64,000 bases of DNA from CAZDRI01 sp964508055 (lineage in GTDB: Bacteria > Pseudomonadota > Gammaproteobacteria > PS1 > Pseudothioglobaceae), in the NCBI GenBank assembly GCA_964508055.1, contig CAZDRI010000004.1, positions 12,844 through 76,843 of the forward strand, given 5' to 3'. The notes under the pieces were generated by a model. The model saw only the letters and a list, made by a program, of their open reading frames with translations, was not told the origin of the DNA and searched no databases. The translations under genes were made by a program, and so were the position numbers. Shown piece after piece: positions 1-8,791 of this stretch (position 1 is the stretch's first letter; the number at the start of each line of letters is the position of its first letter).

Positions 1-228
1 AGAATAAGCATGAATTAATTCTACTGCTACAGCTACATTATCAGCAATATTAATATCAGAACTAAAAGCTTTAGCTGTGGCATATACTAATATAGGCCTA
101 AAGCGCTTACCTCCGCCTAGCACAGAATAAGACATTACCTCTTTTAATTTGCTGTTAGAAGTTAGATGTTTTCTTAGTAATTTTTCACAGCGTTTCTGAT
201 AAAGCTCAATGAAATTATTATTTATCAT
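1..228 (-). CDS. ispA: Farnesyl diphosphate synthase (polyprenyl synthetase), N-terminal part, runs off the left edge
   Basis: Translating the minus strand from the ATG at 228 gives an open frame to the window edge beginning MINNNFIELYQKRCEKLL. It carries the polyprenyl-synthetase signature LGGGKRFRPILVY and then ELIHAYS, the segment that precedes the first Asp-rich motif in this family. The enzyme condenses IPP with DMAPP and GPP to make farnesyl diphosphate in the cytoplasm. The start overlaps the end of xseB by 11 bp, the usual gammaproteobacterial xseB-ispA order, so the two are probably co-transcribed. About 76 residues are visible; the catalytic DDxxD region lies outside the window. Confidence 0.88.
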   Translation of the reverse strand, partial: MINNNFIELYQKRCEKLLRKHLTSNSKLKEVMSYSVLGGGKRFRPILVYATAKAFSSDINIADNVAVAVELIHAYS

Positions 229-454
229 CTATATCAAAAGAAGTTTCATTTTTGTAATCATCTTCTTTGGTTAATTTAACTACCCGCTCATTGGCTTCAT
301 TTAAAGCCTTCTGACACTTTTTGCTTAATTCTATTCCTTTTTCAAAATACTTAATAGAATCATCTAAAGTTAAATCTCCTGATTCCATTTTATTTACTAT
401 ATTTTCTAACTCATTTAAGCCTTTATTAAAATCAAATACATCTTTCTTTTTCAT
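218..454 (-). CDS. xseB: Exodeoxyribonuclease VII small subunit
   Basis: The protein (78 residues from the ATG at 454) has the XseB pattern: F-x3-L-x2-LE-x-IV-x2-ME, then GDLTLDDSIKYFEKGIELSKKCQKAL and a helical tail. It is the small helical subunit that binds several-fold to XseA to form a bidirectional single-strand exonuclease. An in-frame TTG lies four codons upstream (466), but the ATG at 454 has a GGAAAG ribosome site just before it and is preferred. Length is normal for the family. It is followed directly, with overlap, by ispA. xseA is not in the window. Confidence 0.9.
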   Translation of the reverse strand: MKKKDVFDFNKGLNELENIVNKMESGDLTLDDSIKYFEKGIELSKKCQKALNEANERVVKLTKEDDYKNETSFDIDDK

Positions 455-555
455 AAAACTTTCCAATTGTATTACTAATTTTTATTTTATGGTAATATTT
501 TAGCTAATAATATTTCAAATAAACAGGCAATATGTTTCTTAACTTAGATACAGTC

Positions 556-1914
556 TTAAATTATTAAAGATGCTAAACCTAAAAAGGCTACAAAACCTAT
601 TATATCTGTGACTGTAGTCAAAATAACTCCCCCAGCCAAAGCTGGATCTATTTTTAACCTTGTTAAAAATAAAGGCAATAATGCCCCTGATAAGGCTGCT
701 ATGATAAGGTTTACAACAATAGCAGCAGCTATAATATAACTTAATGTTAAATCATAAAACCATATATATGTTGCAAATGATATTACAATTGCCCAAATAA
801 CTCCATTTAAAGCACCAATAGCTATTTCTTTATTAAAAAGCCATTTTAAATTACTTTTATTTAGCCTTCCCAACGCTATACCTCTTGTTACTAAAATTAA
901 AGTTTGACTACCAGCAATACCACCCATACTTGCAACTATTGGCATTAAAATAGCCAGCGCAATCATTTTTTCTAAAGTTTGAGAAAAAATATTTATAAAA
1001 AATACAGCAATAAACGCTGTAATTAAATTTACTCCTAACCAAATCGCCCTACTTTTTATACTTTGTATTACAGGTTCAAAAATATCATCTTCTTCATCTA
1101 AACCAGCCATACTCATAACAGACCTTTCTGCCTGGTCACGAATCACATCAACAACATCATCAATAGTAATCCTGCCAACTAATAGATTATTTTCATCTAC
1201 CACAGGGGCAGAAATTAAATCACGATTTGTAAATAAATTAGCAACCTCATTAGCAGGTGTATCAGCAGATATCGGATTAATACTGTCAGAATTTATAAGT
1301 GGTTTAATATCATTTTGTGGTTCTTCAGTAAGAATTGAAGATATGTATATTGAGCCAATAAATTTATAATTTCTGTCAACTACAAAAATTTGGTCAGTAT
1401 CTGCTGGCATTTTTTTTAAAAGCCTTAAATATCTTAACACCGTATTTACTGTAACATCGTCTCTTACAGTTATTATGTCTGTATTCATAAGACCACCAGC
1501 TGATTCTTCTGGATAAGAAAGAACCTTTTTTAGATGTTCTCTATGCTTTTTATCCATTGACAATAACAAGTGATGTAAAGCTGTATCTGGTAGGTTTGGA
1601 ATAATATCTGCTAAATCATCAGTCTCTAAACTTTCAGTAGCACTAACAATTTCCTCAGTATCCATTTCTTTAATTAACTGCTCTCTCACATCTTCAGTTA
1701 ATTCATTTAAAACCTCTCCTTCAGTATCAACATCTATTACTTTCCATAAATTTTTACGGTATTTATGAGGAATAGCTTCAATAAGATTCGCTATATCTCC
1801 ATAATGTAAATCAGATAATTCTTTTTCTACTTCTTTACGGTTATTTGATTCTAAAAAACTTATTAAATTTTCAAGTTTTTGTTCAAAATCTATGCTGTTA
1901 TTAATGTCAGACAT
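556..1914 (-). CDS. mgtE: Magnesium transporter MgtE
   Basis: The 452-residue protein has the full MgtE architecture: an N-terminal superhelical MgtE_N domain (about 30-130), two CBS domains (about 135-260, containing ESAGGLMNTD and GRITIDDVVDVI), a connecting helix, and five transmembrane segments from about 290 to the C-terminus. It is a Mg2+ channel/transporter gated by Mg2+ binding to the cytoplasmic domains. The start is an ATG without a strong ribosome site. It sits 26 bp downstream of hpf on the same strand, so the two may share a transcript. Confidence 0.93.
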   Translation of the reverse strand: MSDINNSIDFEQKLENLISFLESNNRKEVEKELSDLHYGDIANLIEAIPHKYRKNLWKVIDVDTEGEVLNELTEDVREQLIKEMDTEEIVSATESLETDDLADIIPNLPDTALHHLLLSMDKKHREHLKKVLSYPEESAGGLMNTDIITVRDDVTVNTVLRYLRLLKKMPADTDQIFVVDRNYKFIGSIYISSILTEEPQNDIKPLINSDSINPISADTPANEVANLFTNRDLISAPVVDENNLLVGRITIDDVVDVIRDQAERSVMSMAGLDEEDDIFEPVIQSIKSRAIWLGVNLITAFIAVFFINIFSQTLEKMIALAILMPIVASMGGIAGSQTLILVTRGIALGRLNKSNLKWLFNKEIAIGALNGVIWAIVISFATYIWFYDLTLSYIIAAAIVVNLIIAALSGALLPLFLTRLKIDPALAGGVILTTVTDIIGFVAFLGLASLII

Positions 1915-1940
1915 TATATTGCTTTGATGTTTAAATATTA

Positions 1941-2234
1941 TTAGTGTCTATGGTCTTGGATTTTTTCTTTGTGTTTTATTATTTGTTTGTCTAGTTTGTT
2001 AATAAGTCTATCTATAGATACATACATATCGCTACTTTTAACTTTAGCAAATAAATTAGCGCCACTTAAATGTATAGTAGCTTCAGCTTTTTGGACATTT
2101 TTACTGACTTCTAATATGACTTTTATATCAATAACATGATTGAAATGATGCTCAATTTTTACTAATTTGTCCTTAATATGATTTTTTATTGCATCTGTTA
2201 TTTCTACATGATGTCCTGTTATATTTATTTGCAT
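1941..2234 (-). CDS. hpf: Ribosome hibernation-promoting factor (HPF/YfiA family)
   Basis: The 97-residue protein begins MQINITGHHVEITDAIKNHI and continues through DIKVILEVSKNVQKAEATIHL to a basic C-terminus, the short HPF/RaiA fold that binds the small ribosomal subunit in stationary phase. An AGGAGG sequence precedes the ATG. It is a short-form HPF without the long-form C-terminal dimerisation domain. In many gammaproteobacteria hpf lies near rpoN and PTS genes; here it precedes mgtE instead. Confidence 0.9.
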   Translation of the reverse strand: MQINITGHHVEITDAIKNHIKDKLVKIEHHFNHVIDIKVILEVSKNVQKAEATIHLSGANLFAKVKSSDMYVSIDRLINKLDKQIIKHKEKIQDHRH

Positions 2235-2393
2235 ACAATCCTCCTAATAGTTAAATTAATATAATAAATTTAAATTATTTTAAATTAGCATAATTATATT
2301 CTATTTTCACTAAGCAAAAAATAGCAAAGTTATTAATATTTAGTATATAATTTTATTCTTATATTGTTTTATTAACTATAAATTGGAGACAAA

Positions 2394-2597
2394 ATGAGTA
2401 TGGATGATAAAGAAATAAACAAATTAGTAAATAAAAAAATTAAATTAGAAAATGGCTTTAAAAAATATAATGATGAAAATGGTTTTTCTTATCAAGATTG
2501 GTTAAATCCTCCAGAAGGTCATTTCTATATGAATTACAAAAAAGAATTAGAAGAAATTGATAAAAAGTTAGCTCCTCCACTAACTTATCAGCATTAA
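2394..2597 (+). CDS. Small conserved hypothetical protein (67 residues)
   Basis: This is a short, highly charged protein with KLVNKKIKLENGF near the N-terminus, a central QDWLNPPEGHFYMNYKKELEEIDKKL segment and the ending LAPPLTYQH. No signal peptide or membrane segment is seen. A GGAG ribosome site sits just before the ATG, and a strong intrinsic terminator follows at 2616-2643, so it looks like a real monocistronic gene. It starts 159 bp from the divergent hpf. I do not recognise the family and assign no function. Confidence 0.72.
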   Translation: MSMDDKEINKLVNKKIKLENGFKKYNDENGFSYQDWLNPPEGHFYMNYKKELEEIDKKLAPPLTYQH

Positions 2598-2615
2598 TTA
2601 TTAATATTAGTAACG

Positions 2616-2643
2616 AAAAGCTCCTTTTCGGAGCTTTTTTTTA
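2616..2643 (+). terminator. Rho-independent terminator after the 67-residue gene
   Basis: AAAAGCTCC at 2616-2624 pairs with GGAGCTTTT from 2630, with a five-base loop TTTTC and a T-run. It ends the transcript of the small gene at 2394-2597 and insulates the argD operon. Confidence 0.88.
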
Positions 2644-2658
2644 TTTTCTAAAATATAA

Positions 2659-3816
2659 ATGAATTTTTTAACAAATAACTACACACCACTTGATGTGAGC
2701 TTTTATAAAGGAAAAGGCTTATATCTTTATGATAAAAATAATAATAAATATTTAGATGCCCTATCAGGTGTTGGTGTTAATAGTTTAGGGCACTCTCACT
2801 CTAAAATTGTAAAATCTATCAAAAAACAAGCTAGTAAATTAATTCATACATCTAATTGGTATCACATAGAACATCAAGAAAAATTAGCTAAAAAACTTTG
2901 TGATTTAGCTAATATGGATAAAGTATTTTTTGCAAACTCTGGTGCTGAAGCTAATGAGGCTGCAATAAAATTATCAAGACTCTATGCTCATAAAAAAAAC
3001 ATCTCTAATCCTATAATCATTACTGTTAATAAAAGCTTTCATGGCAGAACTATGGCAACTTTATCAGCAACTGGAAATCCAAAAATTCAAAATGGATTTG
3101 CACCGCTATTACCAGGGTTTATTAATGTAAATTACAATAATATTGCAGATATAAAAAACTTAGAAAACAATAAAAACATAGTAGCAATAATGTTGGAGCC
3201 TATATTAGGTGAATCAGGTGTTATTATCCCTGATGATGATTATTTAAATGAAATTAGAAAAATATGCGATAAAAATTCATGGCTGATGATATTAGACGAA
3301 ATTCAAACTGGAATTGGAAGAACTGGGAAAATGTTTGCTCATCAATACAATAACATAACTCCTGATATTATGACTTTAGCCAAAGGTTTGGCTAACGGTG
3401 TGCCAATTGGTGCCTGTATAGCAAGAGGAATAGCTGCTGATTTTTTTAGCCCTGGAAGTCATGGCTCAACTTTTGGAGGAAATCCACTAGCAACTAAGAC
3501 AGCATTAAAAGTTTTAAAAATAATAAAAAAAGAAAACATATTAGCTAATTGTCAAAAATATAGCGATTATTTATTAAAAGAATTTCAAGATAAACTAAAA
3601 GATATTAATTATATTAAAGAAATAAGAGTTAAAGGTTTAATGATAGGAATAGAGTTGGAAAAACCATGCACAAATTTATTGCAACAAGCCTTGAGAGATA
3701 AAATACTTATTAATATAACTAATAATACAATTAGATTATTACCTCCTCTTATAATTACTAAAGTAGAAGCTGATATTATTGTGAAAAAAATTGTTAATTT
3801 GATTAAAAAACTATGA
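2659..3816 (+). CDS. argD: Acetylornithine aminotransferase
   Basis: This is a class III PLP aminotransferase of 385 residues. It shows the PLP-phosphate site SGAEANEAA (about 94-102), the DEIQTGIGRTG motif (about 213) and the Schiff-base lysine in TLAKGLANG (Lys242). It converts N-acetylglutamate semialdehyde to N-acetylornithine in arginine synthesis, and the class often also serves as succinyl-diaminopimelate aminotransferase. Its stop overlaps the argF start by 4 nt (ATGA), so the two are translationally coupled. The adjacent argF supports the ArgD assignment over other class III enzymes. Confidence 0.93.
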   Translation: MNFLTNNYTPLDVSFYKGKGLYLYDKNNNKYLDALSGVGVNSLGHSHSKIVKSIKKQASKLIHTSNWYHIEHQEKLAKKLCDLANMDKVFFANSGAEANEAAIKLSRLYAHKKNISNPIIITVNKSFHGRTMATLSATGNPKIQNGFAPLLPGFINVNYNNIADIKNLENNKNIVAIMLEPILGESGVIIPDDDYLNEIRKICDKNSWLMILDEIQTGIGRTGKMFAHQYNNITPDIMTLAKGLANGVPIGACIARGIAADFFSPGSHGSTFGGNPLATKTALKVLKIIKKENILANCQKYSDYLLKEFQDKLKDINYIKEIRVKGLMIGIELEKPCTNLLQQALRDKILINITNNTIRLLPPLIITKVEADIIVKKIVNLIKKL

Positions 3817-4769
3817 ACATTAAACATTTTGTAAACTTAGATGATTTAAGTATTGATGATTTAAATAAAATTATTGATAATGCTATGTCGCTTAAAAAAT
3901 CATACCAGTCTAGGGATGTGAATAATCAACTACAAAATAAAACTTTAGCAATGATTTTTGATAAGTCCTCTACTAGGACTAGGGTATCTTTTGAAGCTGG
4001 GATGACTCAATTAGGAGGTCATGCTATATTTTTATCTTATCGTGATATTCAGCTAGGTAGAGGGGAAACAATAGAAGATTCTGCTAAAGTTATAAGTTCT
4101 ATGACTGATGTAATTCTACTTAGAATATCTGACCATAATGATATTGAAAGTTTTGCAAGACACTCTTATAAGCCAGTAATTAACGCTTTGTCTGATAAAT
4201 CACATCCTTGTCAAATGCTTGGGGATATTATGACTTATAATGAAATAATGGGTGATATTAAAGGTAAAACTGTAACTTGGATAGGTGATAGCAATAATAT
4301 GTGTCAAACTTATATTGAGGCAAGCAAAGTATTTAACTTTAAATTAAACATATCTACTCCAAAAAATTACAAGCCAAAACAAGAATATTTTGATAAATAT
4401 AAAAACACAATTGAATATTTTGCAAATCCTAAAGACGCTGCAAAAAACTCTGATTTAATTGTTACTGATGTATGGCAAAGTATGGAAAAAACTCTTGCAA
4501 CTAGTATTGATAGTCAAGCTAATAAAAACAAAGAAATATCTTCAGCAATTGAAAGCGATAAAAACCCATTTAAGGGTTTTAAAGTTGATAATAAAATTAT
4601 GTCTTATGCTAAACCAAAAGCCCTTTTTATGCACTGCTTACCTGCATATCGTGGCAAAGAAGTTGATAGTGAAGTAATTGATGGTAAACAAAGTGTTGTT
4701 TTTCAAGAAGCAGAAAACAGACTTCATATCCAAAAATCTATATTACTATTTTTATTAAATAAAATATAA
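3813..4769 (+). CDS. argF: Ornithine carbamoyltransferase
   Basis: The 318-residue protein carries the carbamoyl-phosphate site STRTR (residues 53-57), the ornithine-side HPCQ motif (near 130) and the C-terminal MHCLPAYRG loop holding the catalytic cysteine. It makes citrulline from ornithine and carbamoyl phosphate in arginine synthesis. The ATG lies inside the argD stop, and the next gene starts directly after its stop, so argD-argF-DUF599 form one operon. Length is normal. Confidence 0.95.
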   Translation: MNIKHFVNLDDLSIDDLNKIIDNAMSLKKSYQSRDVNNQLQNKTLAMIFDKSSTRTRVSFEAGMTQLGGHAIFLSYRDIQLGRGETIEDSAKVISSMTDVILLRISDHNDIESFARHSYKPVINALSDKSHPCQMLGDIMTYNEIMGDIKGKTVTWIGDSNNMCQTYIEASKVFNFKLNISTPKNYKPKQEYFDKYKNTIEYFANPKDAAKNSDLIVTDVWQSMEKTLATSIDSQANKNKEISSAIESDKNPFKGFKVDNKIMSYAKPKALFMHCLPAYRGKEVDSEVIDGKQSVVFQEAENRLHIQKSILLFLLNKI

Positions 4770-5486
4770 ATGGCTAATTTTTCAAATTTAGATTATATAG
4801 CTATTTTAAACTTTATTTTTATTTGGTTTTTCTACGCTGCTTATGCTAGAAAAATGTCTGAAAAAAGAAATTCTTTAATGCAAATTACTAAAAGTCTGCG
4901 CCTTCATTGGATACTTAAGTCAGTTCAAAATGATTCAACTAATCGTATTGTAGATATTCAGTTAATGAACCTTTTACAAAGAGGGGTTACTTTTTTTATT
5001 TCTACTACAATATTTATAATTGCTGGTTTTATTGCTGTATTAGGATCAGGTGATATTATAGTAATTCTTCTTAGTCAACTGCCATATAGTGCTAATAATA
5101 TATCTACTACTTGGACAATTAAAATTATTATGATAATTATTATTTTTGTAGTTGCCTTTTTTCGCCTCACTTGGTCTTTAAGGCAAAATCACTATGGTGC
5201 TATAGCAATGGTGGGTGCCCCTCAATGTAAATCAGAAAAAAAAGAGGAAAAATACATCTTAGCTAATAAAGTAGGCAGTTTAATAACCTCTAGTGGCGAT
5301 AATTTTAATAATGCTATTCGCATTTATTACTATAGTTTAGCATCGCTTACTTGGTTATTTCATCCTGTTGTTTTTATTTTTACTACAATGTTAGTTATGT
5401 TAATTTTATACAGAAGAGAATTTTTATCACGAGCATTAGAAAATCTAACTGATGTAAATAATACTTATAATAGTCATTCTCAATAA
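4770..5486 (+). CDS. DUF599 family membrane protein
   Basis: The 238-residue protein has the DUF599 layout: an N-terminal membrane segment ending WFFYAAYARKMSEKRNSLMQ, a conserved RIVDIQLMNLLQRGVTFFISTT stretch, two central membrane helices (about 70-90 and 115-132), a SFRLTWSLRQ-like turn and a last helix near 200-220. The molecular function is unknown for the family. The ATG directly abuts the argF stop, so it is translated from the arg transcript, but no arginine-related role is established. Confidence 0.82.
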   Translation: MANFSNLDYIAILNFIFIWFFYAAYARKMSEKRNSLMQITKSLRLHWILKSVQNDSTNRIVDIQLMNLLQRGVTFFISTTIFIIAGFIAVLGSGDIIVILLSQLPYSANNISTTWTIKIIMIIIIFVVAFFRLTWSLRQNHYGAIAMVGAPQCKSEKKEEKYILANKVGSLITSSGDNFNNAIRIYYYSLASLTWLFHPVVFIFTTMLVMLILYRREFLSRALENLTDVNNTYNSHSQ

Positions 5487-5628
5487 CTTTAATAAAGCTG
5501 CTTATAAACTGTGTTTAGTCCAAAAACATATTGCATTGGTATCTTAAATATTAGTGTAAATTACAATGTAATTTTAGACTTTTAAATAAAGGTTGGCGAC
5601 TAGTTGGATTTGGTTTATACAGGTTTGA

Positions 5629-6231
5629 TTAGCTAAAATTCTCTAACCAAAATATAGTAAAGACAAATAAAAAAACAATAAATTCCAAAACTGTAACAAT
5701 AATTATCATTTTTGTTATTCTCCGACTTGATGGTTTCATGGGTTGCCATACTTTAGCCATATACCATTGCCAAAGAGGAATTTTTGCATAGCGTTTCCAA
5801 GCATAACAATATTTAAATATATCATTAGCCCAAGTATTAAGACTTTTATCAACTTCATTTAGGCGTTGTTGTTTTTTACTATTTGCTAATTTTCCATAGT
5901 CATCTACAATTTTTAAAATACTATTACCTTCATCTACTGCTTTAACTTCAATGATAGTAATAAGTTTTATACCGCTCTTGTAATTTATGATTGTTTTGTT
6001 ATTTTTCTTTTCAATAGTAATGCTATTACTAAAAATTTGATTGTTACTAAGGTTTTTGCCTTTTATAGTATAAGTATTTTTTGCTGTCTTTTGCCAATGT
6101 TTAAATTCCATTAGAGAATTAATTCTATATAAACGCTCTAAATCTTTTATGAATTTTTTTAGCCATTTTATATTAAAAGGAATTTTTATCTCTACCCAAG
6201 CTATATCTTGGGAATTATGATTTTTATTCAT
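5629..6231 (-). CDS. Tail-anchored START-like (SRPBCC-type) hypothetical protein
   Basis: The first 160 residues look soluble: DIAWVEIKIPFNIKWLKKFIKDLERLYRIN is followed by alternating strands and a long helix, which I read as a START/SRPBCC-like fold. A conserved-looking WQWYMAKVWQPMKPSSRR block precedes one hydrophobic C-terminal segment (about 172-196). There is no N-terminal signal, so the protein would be anchored by its tail and face the cytoplasm. Its start overlaps the end of the universal stress protein gene by 4 nt, so the pair is co-translated. The fold call is inference from pattern; function is unknown. Confidence 0.7.
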   Translation of the reverse strand: MNKNHNSQDIAWVEIKIPFNIKWLKKFIKDLERLYRINSLMEFKHWQKTAKNTYTIKGKNLSNNQIFSNSITIEKKNNKTIINYKSGIKLITIIEVKAVDEGNSILKIVDDYGKLANSKKQQRLNEVDKSLNTWANDIFKYCYAWKRYAKIPLWQWYMAKVWQPMKPSSRRITKMIIIVTVLEFIVFLFVFTIFWLENFS

Positions 6232-6695
6232 TTTTTTGGAAATGGAATTATCATTAATTTGGTTGTTAATTCTTTAGTGAGAATATTCAAATTTATATGC
6301 GAATTATAACCAGCTATGCCTTTAGGACGAGGCGAGCCAATTATTACTAGGTTATATTTATTTTTTTGAATAGCATTAATTAAGCAATGTGTTGGTTTGC
6401 CTAGTTTAATATGATAGGTGTATTCAATATTATATAATTTAACATTTTTTTTAAAGCGACTAATTTCGTCAAAAACATCATTTAGTAGTTGATTTTCAAC
6501 ATAATTTCCAAAACGATATTGTGTAATTGCATTATTAAGCCAATCGTCTCCCATCATACCTTTCCAAAAATCAGGTATCACAATTAAATGGTCTATGGAT
6601 GAATTATTAATCTTAGCAATTTCTAAGGAAGCTTTTTCTGCAGCCCTAGCCCCGATAGTGCCGTGGCTAGCCAATAAAATTTTTTCAATCTTCAT
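6228..6695 (-). CDS. Universal stress protein (UspA) family protein
   Basis: The 155-residue single-domain protein begins IEKILLASHGTIGARAAEKASLEIA, continues through IDHLIVIPD, and ends NLVIIGSPRPKG followed by LTTKLMIIPFPKK, the usual strand-helix order of Usp domains. The ATP-loop consensus G-x2-G-x9-G-S/T is degenerate here (GSPRPKGIAGYNS), so nucleotide binding is uncertain. It is translationally coupled to the START-like membrane protein downstream. A hairpin (6704-6747) separates it from the YeiH genes. Confidence 0.75.
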   Translation of the reverse strand: MKIEKILLASHGTIGARAAEKASLEIAKINNSSIDHLIVIPDFWKGMMGDDWLNNAITQYRFGNYVENQLLNDVFDEISRFKKNVKLYNIEYTYHIKLGKPTHCLINAIQKNKYNLVIIGSPRPKGIAGYNSHINLNILTKELTTKLMIIPFPKK

Positions 6696-6703
6696 ATATA
6701 AAT

Positions 6704-6747
6704 AGACCCGATAAGTTAGGATATGAATATACTAACTTATCAGGTCT
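6704..6747 (-). terminator. Long hairpin between the YeiH-peptide pair and the Usp gene
   Basis: A 16-bp inverted repeat (AGACCCGATAAGTTAG and its complement with one G-T mismatch) is separated by 12 bases. On the minus strand it follows the stop of the 54-residue peptide by 14 bp and is followed by a moderately T-rich stretch that leads into the start of the Usp gene. It probably reduces read-through from the exporter genes, or acts as an mRNA 3' stabiliser. Confidence 0.6.
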
Positions 6748-6761
6748 ATATTTAATTTTGA

Positions 6762-6926
6762 TTATATTAAAAAGTAAATGCCACCTGCAATTGCCAGTGA
6801 AAATAACAAAGCTATGAAATCTTCAGCTCTATCACTGTGAAAAATTGATAAAGCAGAACCACGATGGAATTCAGCACCAGCTTCTTTTTGCAAATCAATA
6901 TCTTGAGAGTTGTTATCTTTACTCAT
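6762..6926 (-). CDS. 54-residue membrane peptide downstream of YeiH
   Basis: A short frame runs from ATG at 6926 to TAA at 6762-6764. It begins MSKDNNSQDIDLQKEAGAE, continues FHRGSALSIFHSDRAEDF, and ends with one hydrophobic helix (IALLFSLAIAGGIYFLI). A strong AAGGAG site lies 6 bp before the ATG and overlaps the YeiH stop codon, so translation of the two is linked. The polar N-terminus with a single C-terminal helix is typical of small accessory subunits of membrane transporters. I do not recognise a named family; the role with YeiH is inferred from position. Confidence 0.7.
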   Translation of the reverse strand: MSKDNNSQDIDLQKEAGAEFHRGSALSIFHSDRAEDFIALLFSLAIAGGIYFLI

Positions 6927-6937
6927 AATTTTCTCCT

Positions 6938-8509
6938 TTAAATAGTCTCATGAACAAATAATAGAATTACTACCAATGATAATACTGCTTTAATTGTTCC
7001 TACAATTCCGCCAATTACCAAAGGTTGCCCTCCAGCTTGTTTGATTGAAGCAATTGTAATTTGCATTCCTAATCCTGTTAAACCAAAAGCAAATAAAAGA
7101 GTAATCCATTGTCTAAAAGATTTGATTTTTTTAGCAGTATGTCTAACAGCTTTATGAGCGCCTTTTAAGATTTTATTACTAGCTTTAGATAAAATATTAG
7201 CGTTAATAATACCTCGGATAACAGCATCATTTTCAATTGTTGTAATTTTCTTATTTTTTATTAAACTTGCTAATGCTGCTTTTCTATCTGCTATTTGAAT
7301 TTTATTTGCTTCACTAGTTAATGTAGCTATTTGCTTAGCTTTTAACATTTTAGATGCTTTTATATTACTATCAAAGTATTTACCTTTGTAGTGATTAGCA
7401 GGAGCAAAAACTCCAGTTGAAGATAAAGCAAACATTAAAATAAAGCCTAAGACAAAAACTGGGAATTTTTCAAAAACTACTCTACCAACATTTAATTGTT
7501 GATTACTAGCAGAAGTGCCATCTCCTTCTCTCTTAATAAACCATACTGCTAACCATAATACAATAATTGGTAAAAATAATACTCTAGTAATATTAAAAAT
7601 CTCAGCCACTTTAAGTGTTTCAATCCCATCTGGTTGATAAGCCAAAGCAGCACCCGCTACTTGTGCAGAATTTAAAATGCCTGTACCTGCCCAAGCACCA
7701 AATTGTACATGTCCTAAATTAAGAATATTACCAATAACTGGAAATAAGAACATACAGCCTACGCCCCACAATAAAATAGTTCCAATGGTATAAGCAATTT
7801 CTACAGATTTAGCCTTCACAACAGGGGCAGCTGCTACAGTTGCAGATACACCACAAACTCCCATTCCAGCAGATAGGACTCCAGTCATAGAGTTAGAAAC
7901 TTTGCGTATTCTTCCAAATAAAAGAACTAAGCCTACTGAGCCTAATACAAATACACCAACCATAACTACTGACAACTTACCAAGTTGTTGCAATTCTGCT
8001 AAGCTATATAATGCTCCTAATAAAATAACACCTGTTTTTAGACCTAATCTTGATAACCTAACACCATTTTTTGCCCATTCTGGAATTTTAAAAACATTAA
8101 CAACTAAAATCCCAGCTATAATGCCTAACACGACATAATTAAGACCTAAGACTTGATGTAAATACTTTGCACCCATAACAGGACCAATAGACTTGCTTAA
8201 AACAGCAACTAAAGGTGCTATATACCAACGAATAGACATGGCTAATAATAAAATAAACAATGCACCTGAAACAGTTGACATATAGTAATCAAAGTTTCCC
8301 TCTTCATGCTTTCCAACTAAGTGCCAAATGCCTACTAAAACACCAATGATGCCAAATGTGTACCCCATTCCTATCATTTCACCAACATATTTTTTACCGC
8401 TTACAAATTTTATCATTCCATCTAAAAAACTAAAATCAGTTAATAAACCAATCAATAGAAAAACAACACCTATTAGCAATAAAGCTGGATGTTTTTTTGT
8501 ATATACCAT
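6938..8509 (-). CDS. yeiH: YeiH-family putative sulfate/anion exporter, enlarged form
   Basis: This is a many-helix membrane protein (523 residues from the ATG at 8509). The YeiH core includes RLGLKTGVILLGALYSL (about 154-170) and GMGVCGVSATVAAAPVV (215-231). The ATG at 8509 follows a TAGGAGG site; an in-frame upstream start at 8623 would add 38 unlikely residues. The usual family length is about 350. This one has four extra N-terminal hydrophobic segments and a polar, lysine-rich insert of roughly 90 residues (about 374-466) before the last two helices. Exporting sulfate or another oxidised sulfur anion would suit a sulfur oxidiser, but substrate is inference. Confidence 0.82.
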   Translation of the reverse strand: MVYTKKHPALLLIGVVFLLIGLLTDFSFLDGMIKFVSGKKYVGEMIGMGYTFGIIGVLVGIWHLVGKHEEGNFDYYMSTVSGALFILLLAMSIRWYIAPLVAVLSKSIGPVMGAKYLHQVLGLNYVVLGIIAGILVVNVFKIPEWAKNGVRLSRLGLKTGVILLGALYSLAELQQLGKLSVVMVGVFVLGSVGLVLLFGRIRKVSNSMTGVLSAGMGVCGVSATVAAAPVVKAKSVEIAYTIGTILLWGVGCMFLFPVIGNILNLGHVQFGAWAGTGILNSAQVAGAALAYQPDGIETLKVAEIFNITRVLFLPIIVLWLAVWFIKREGDGTSASNQQLNVGRVVFEKFPVFVLGFILMFALSSTGVFAPANHYKGKYFDSNIKASKMLKAKQIATLTSEANKIQIADRKAALASLIKNKKITTIENDAVIRGIINANILSKASNKILKGAHKAVRHTAKKIKSFRQWITLLFAFGLTGLGMQITIASIKQAGGQPLVIGGIVGTIKAVLSLVVILLFVHETI

Positions 8510-8791
8510 ATTTCCTCCTATTTTTGATAAATGGGCACAATTATAACATTTTTTTTTGATAAATGTGTTTAAGTTAAAATGCAAGAGATATATTGCAATT
8601 TTCTTTATAAATTGTGTATTCAAACAGATGATTTTTAATCTAATGAATAATTATAAAATTAAATGCCTAAATGTACTTATGCAAAAATAGTTTTATAAAA
8701 ATAAGTAATAAAATTTGATTTAATAGCAAAATATTTTATATAAAAGAAAGATTGTTAGTTTAAAACAAATGTTGAAAAAATAACTGAATTT

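Noticed and set aside
5558..5574. AAATTAC/GTAATTT inverted repeat followed by TTTAGACTTTTAAA, similar to a sequence near 10315-10335
   Set aside because: The resemblance spans about 22 AT-rich bases, and the two sites are in different contexts (convergent versus divergent), so chance is likely.
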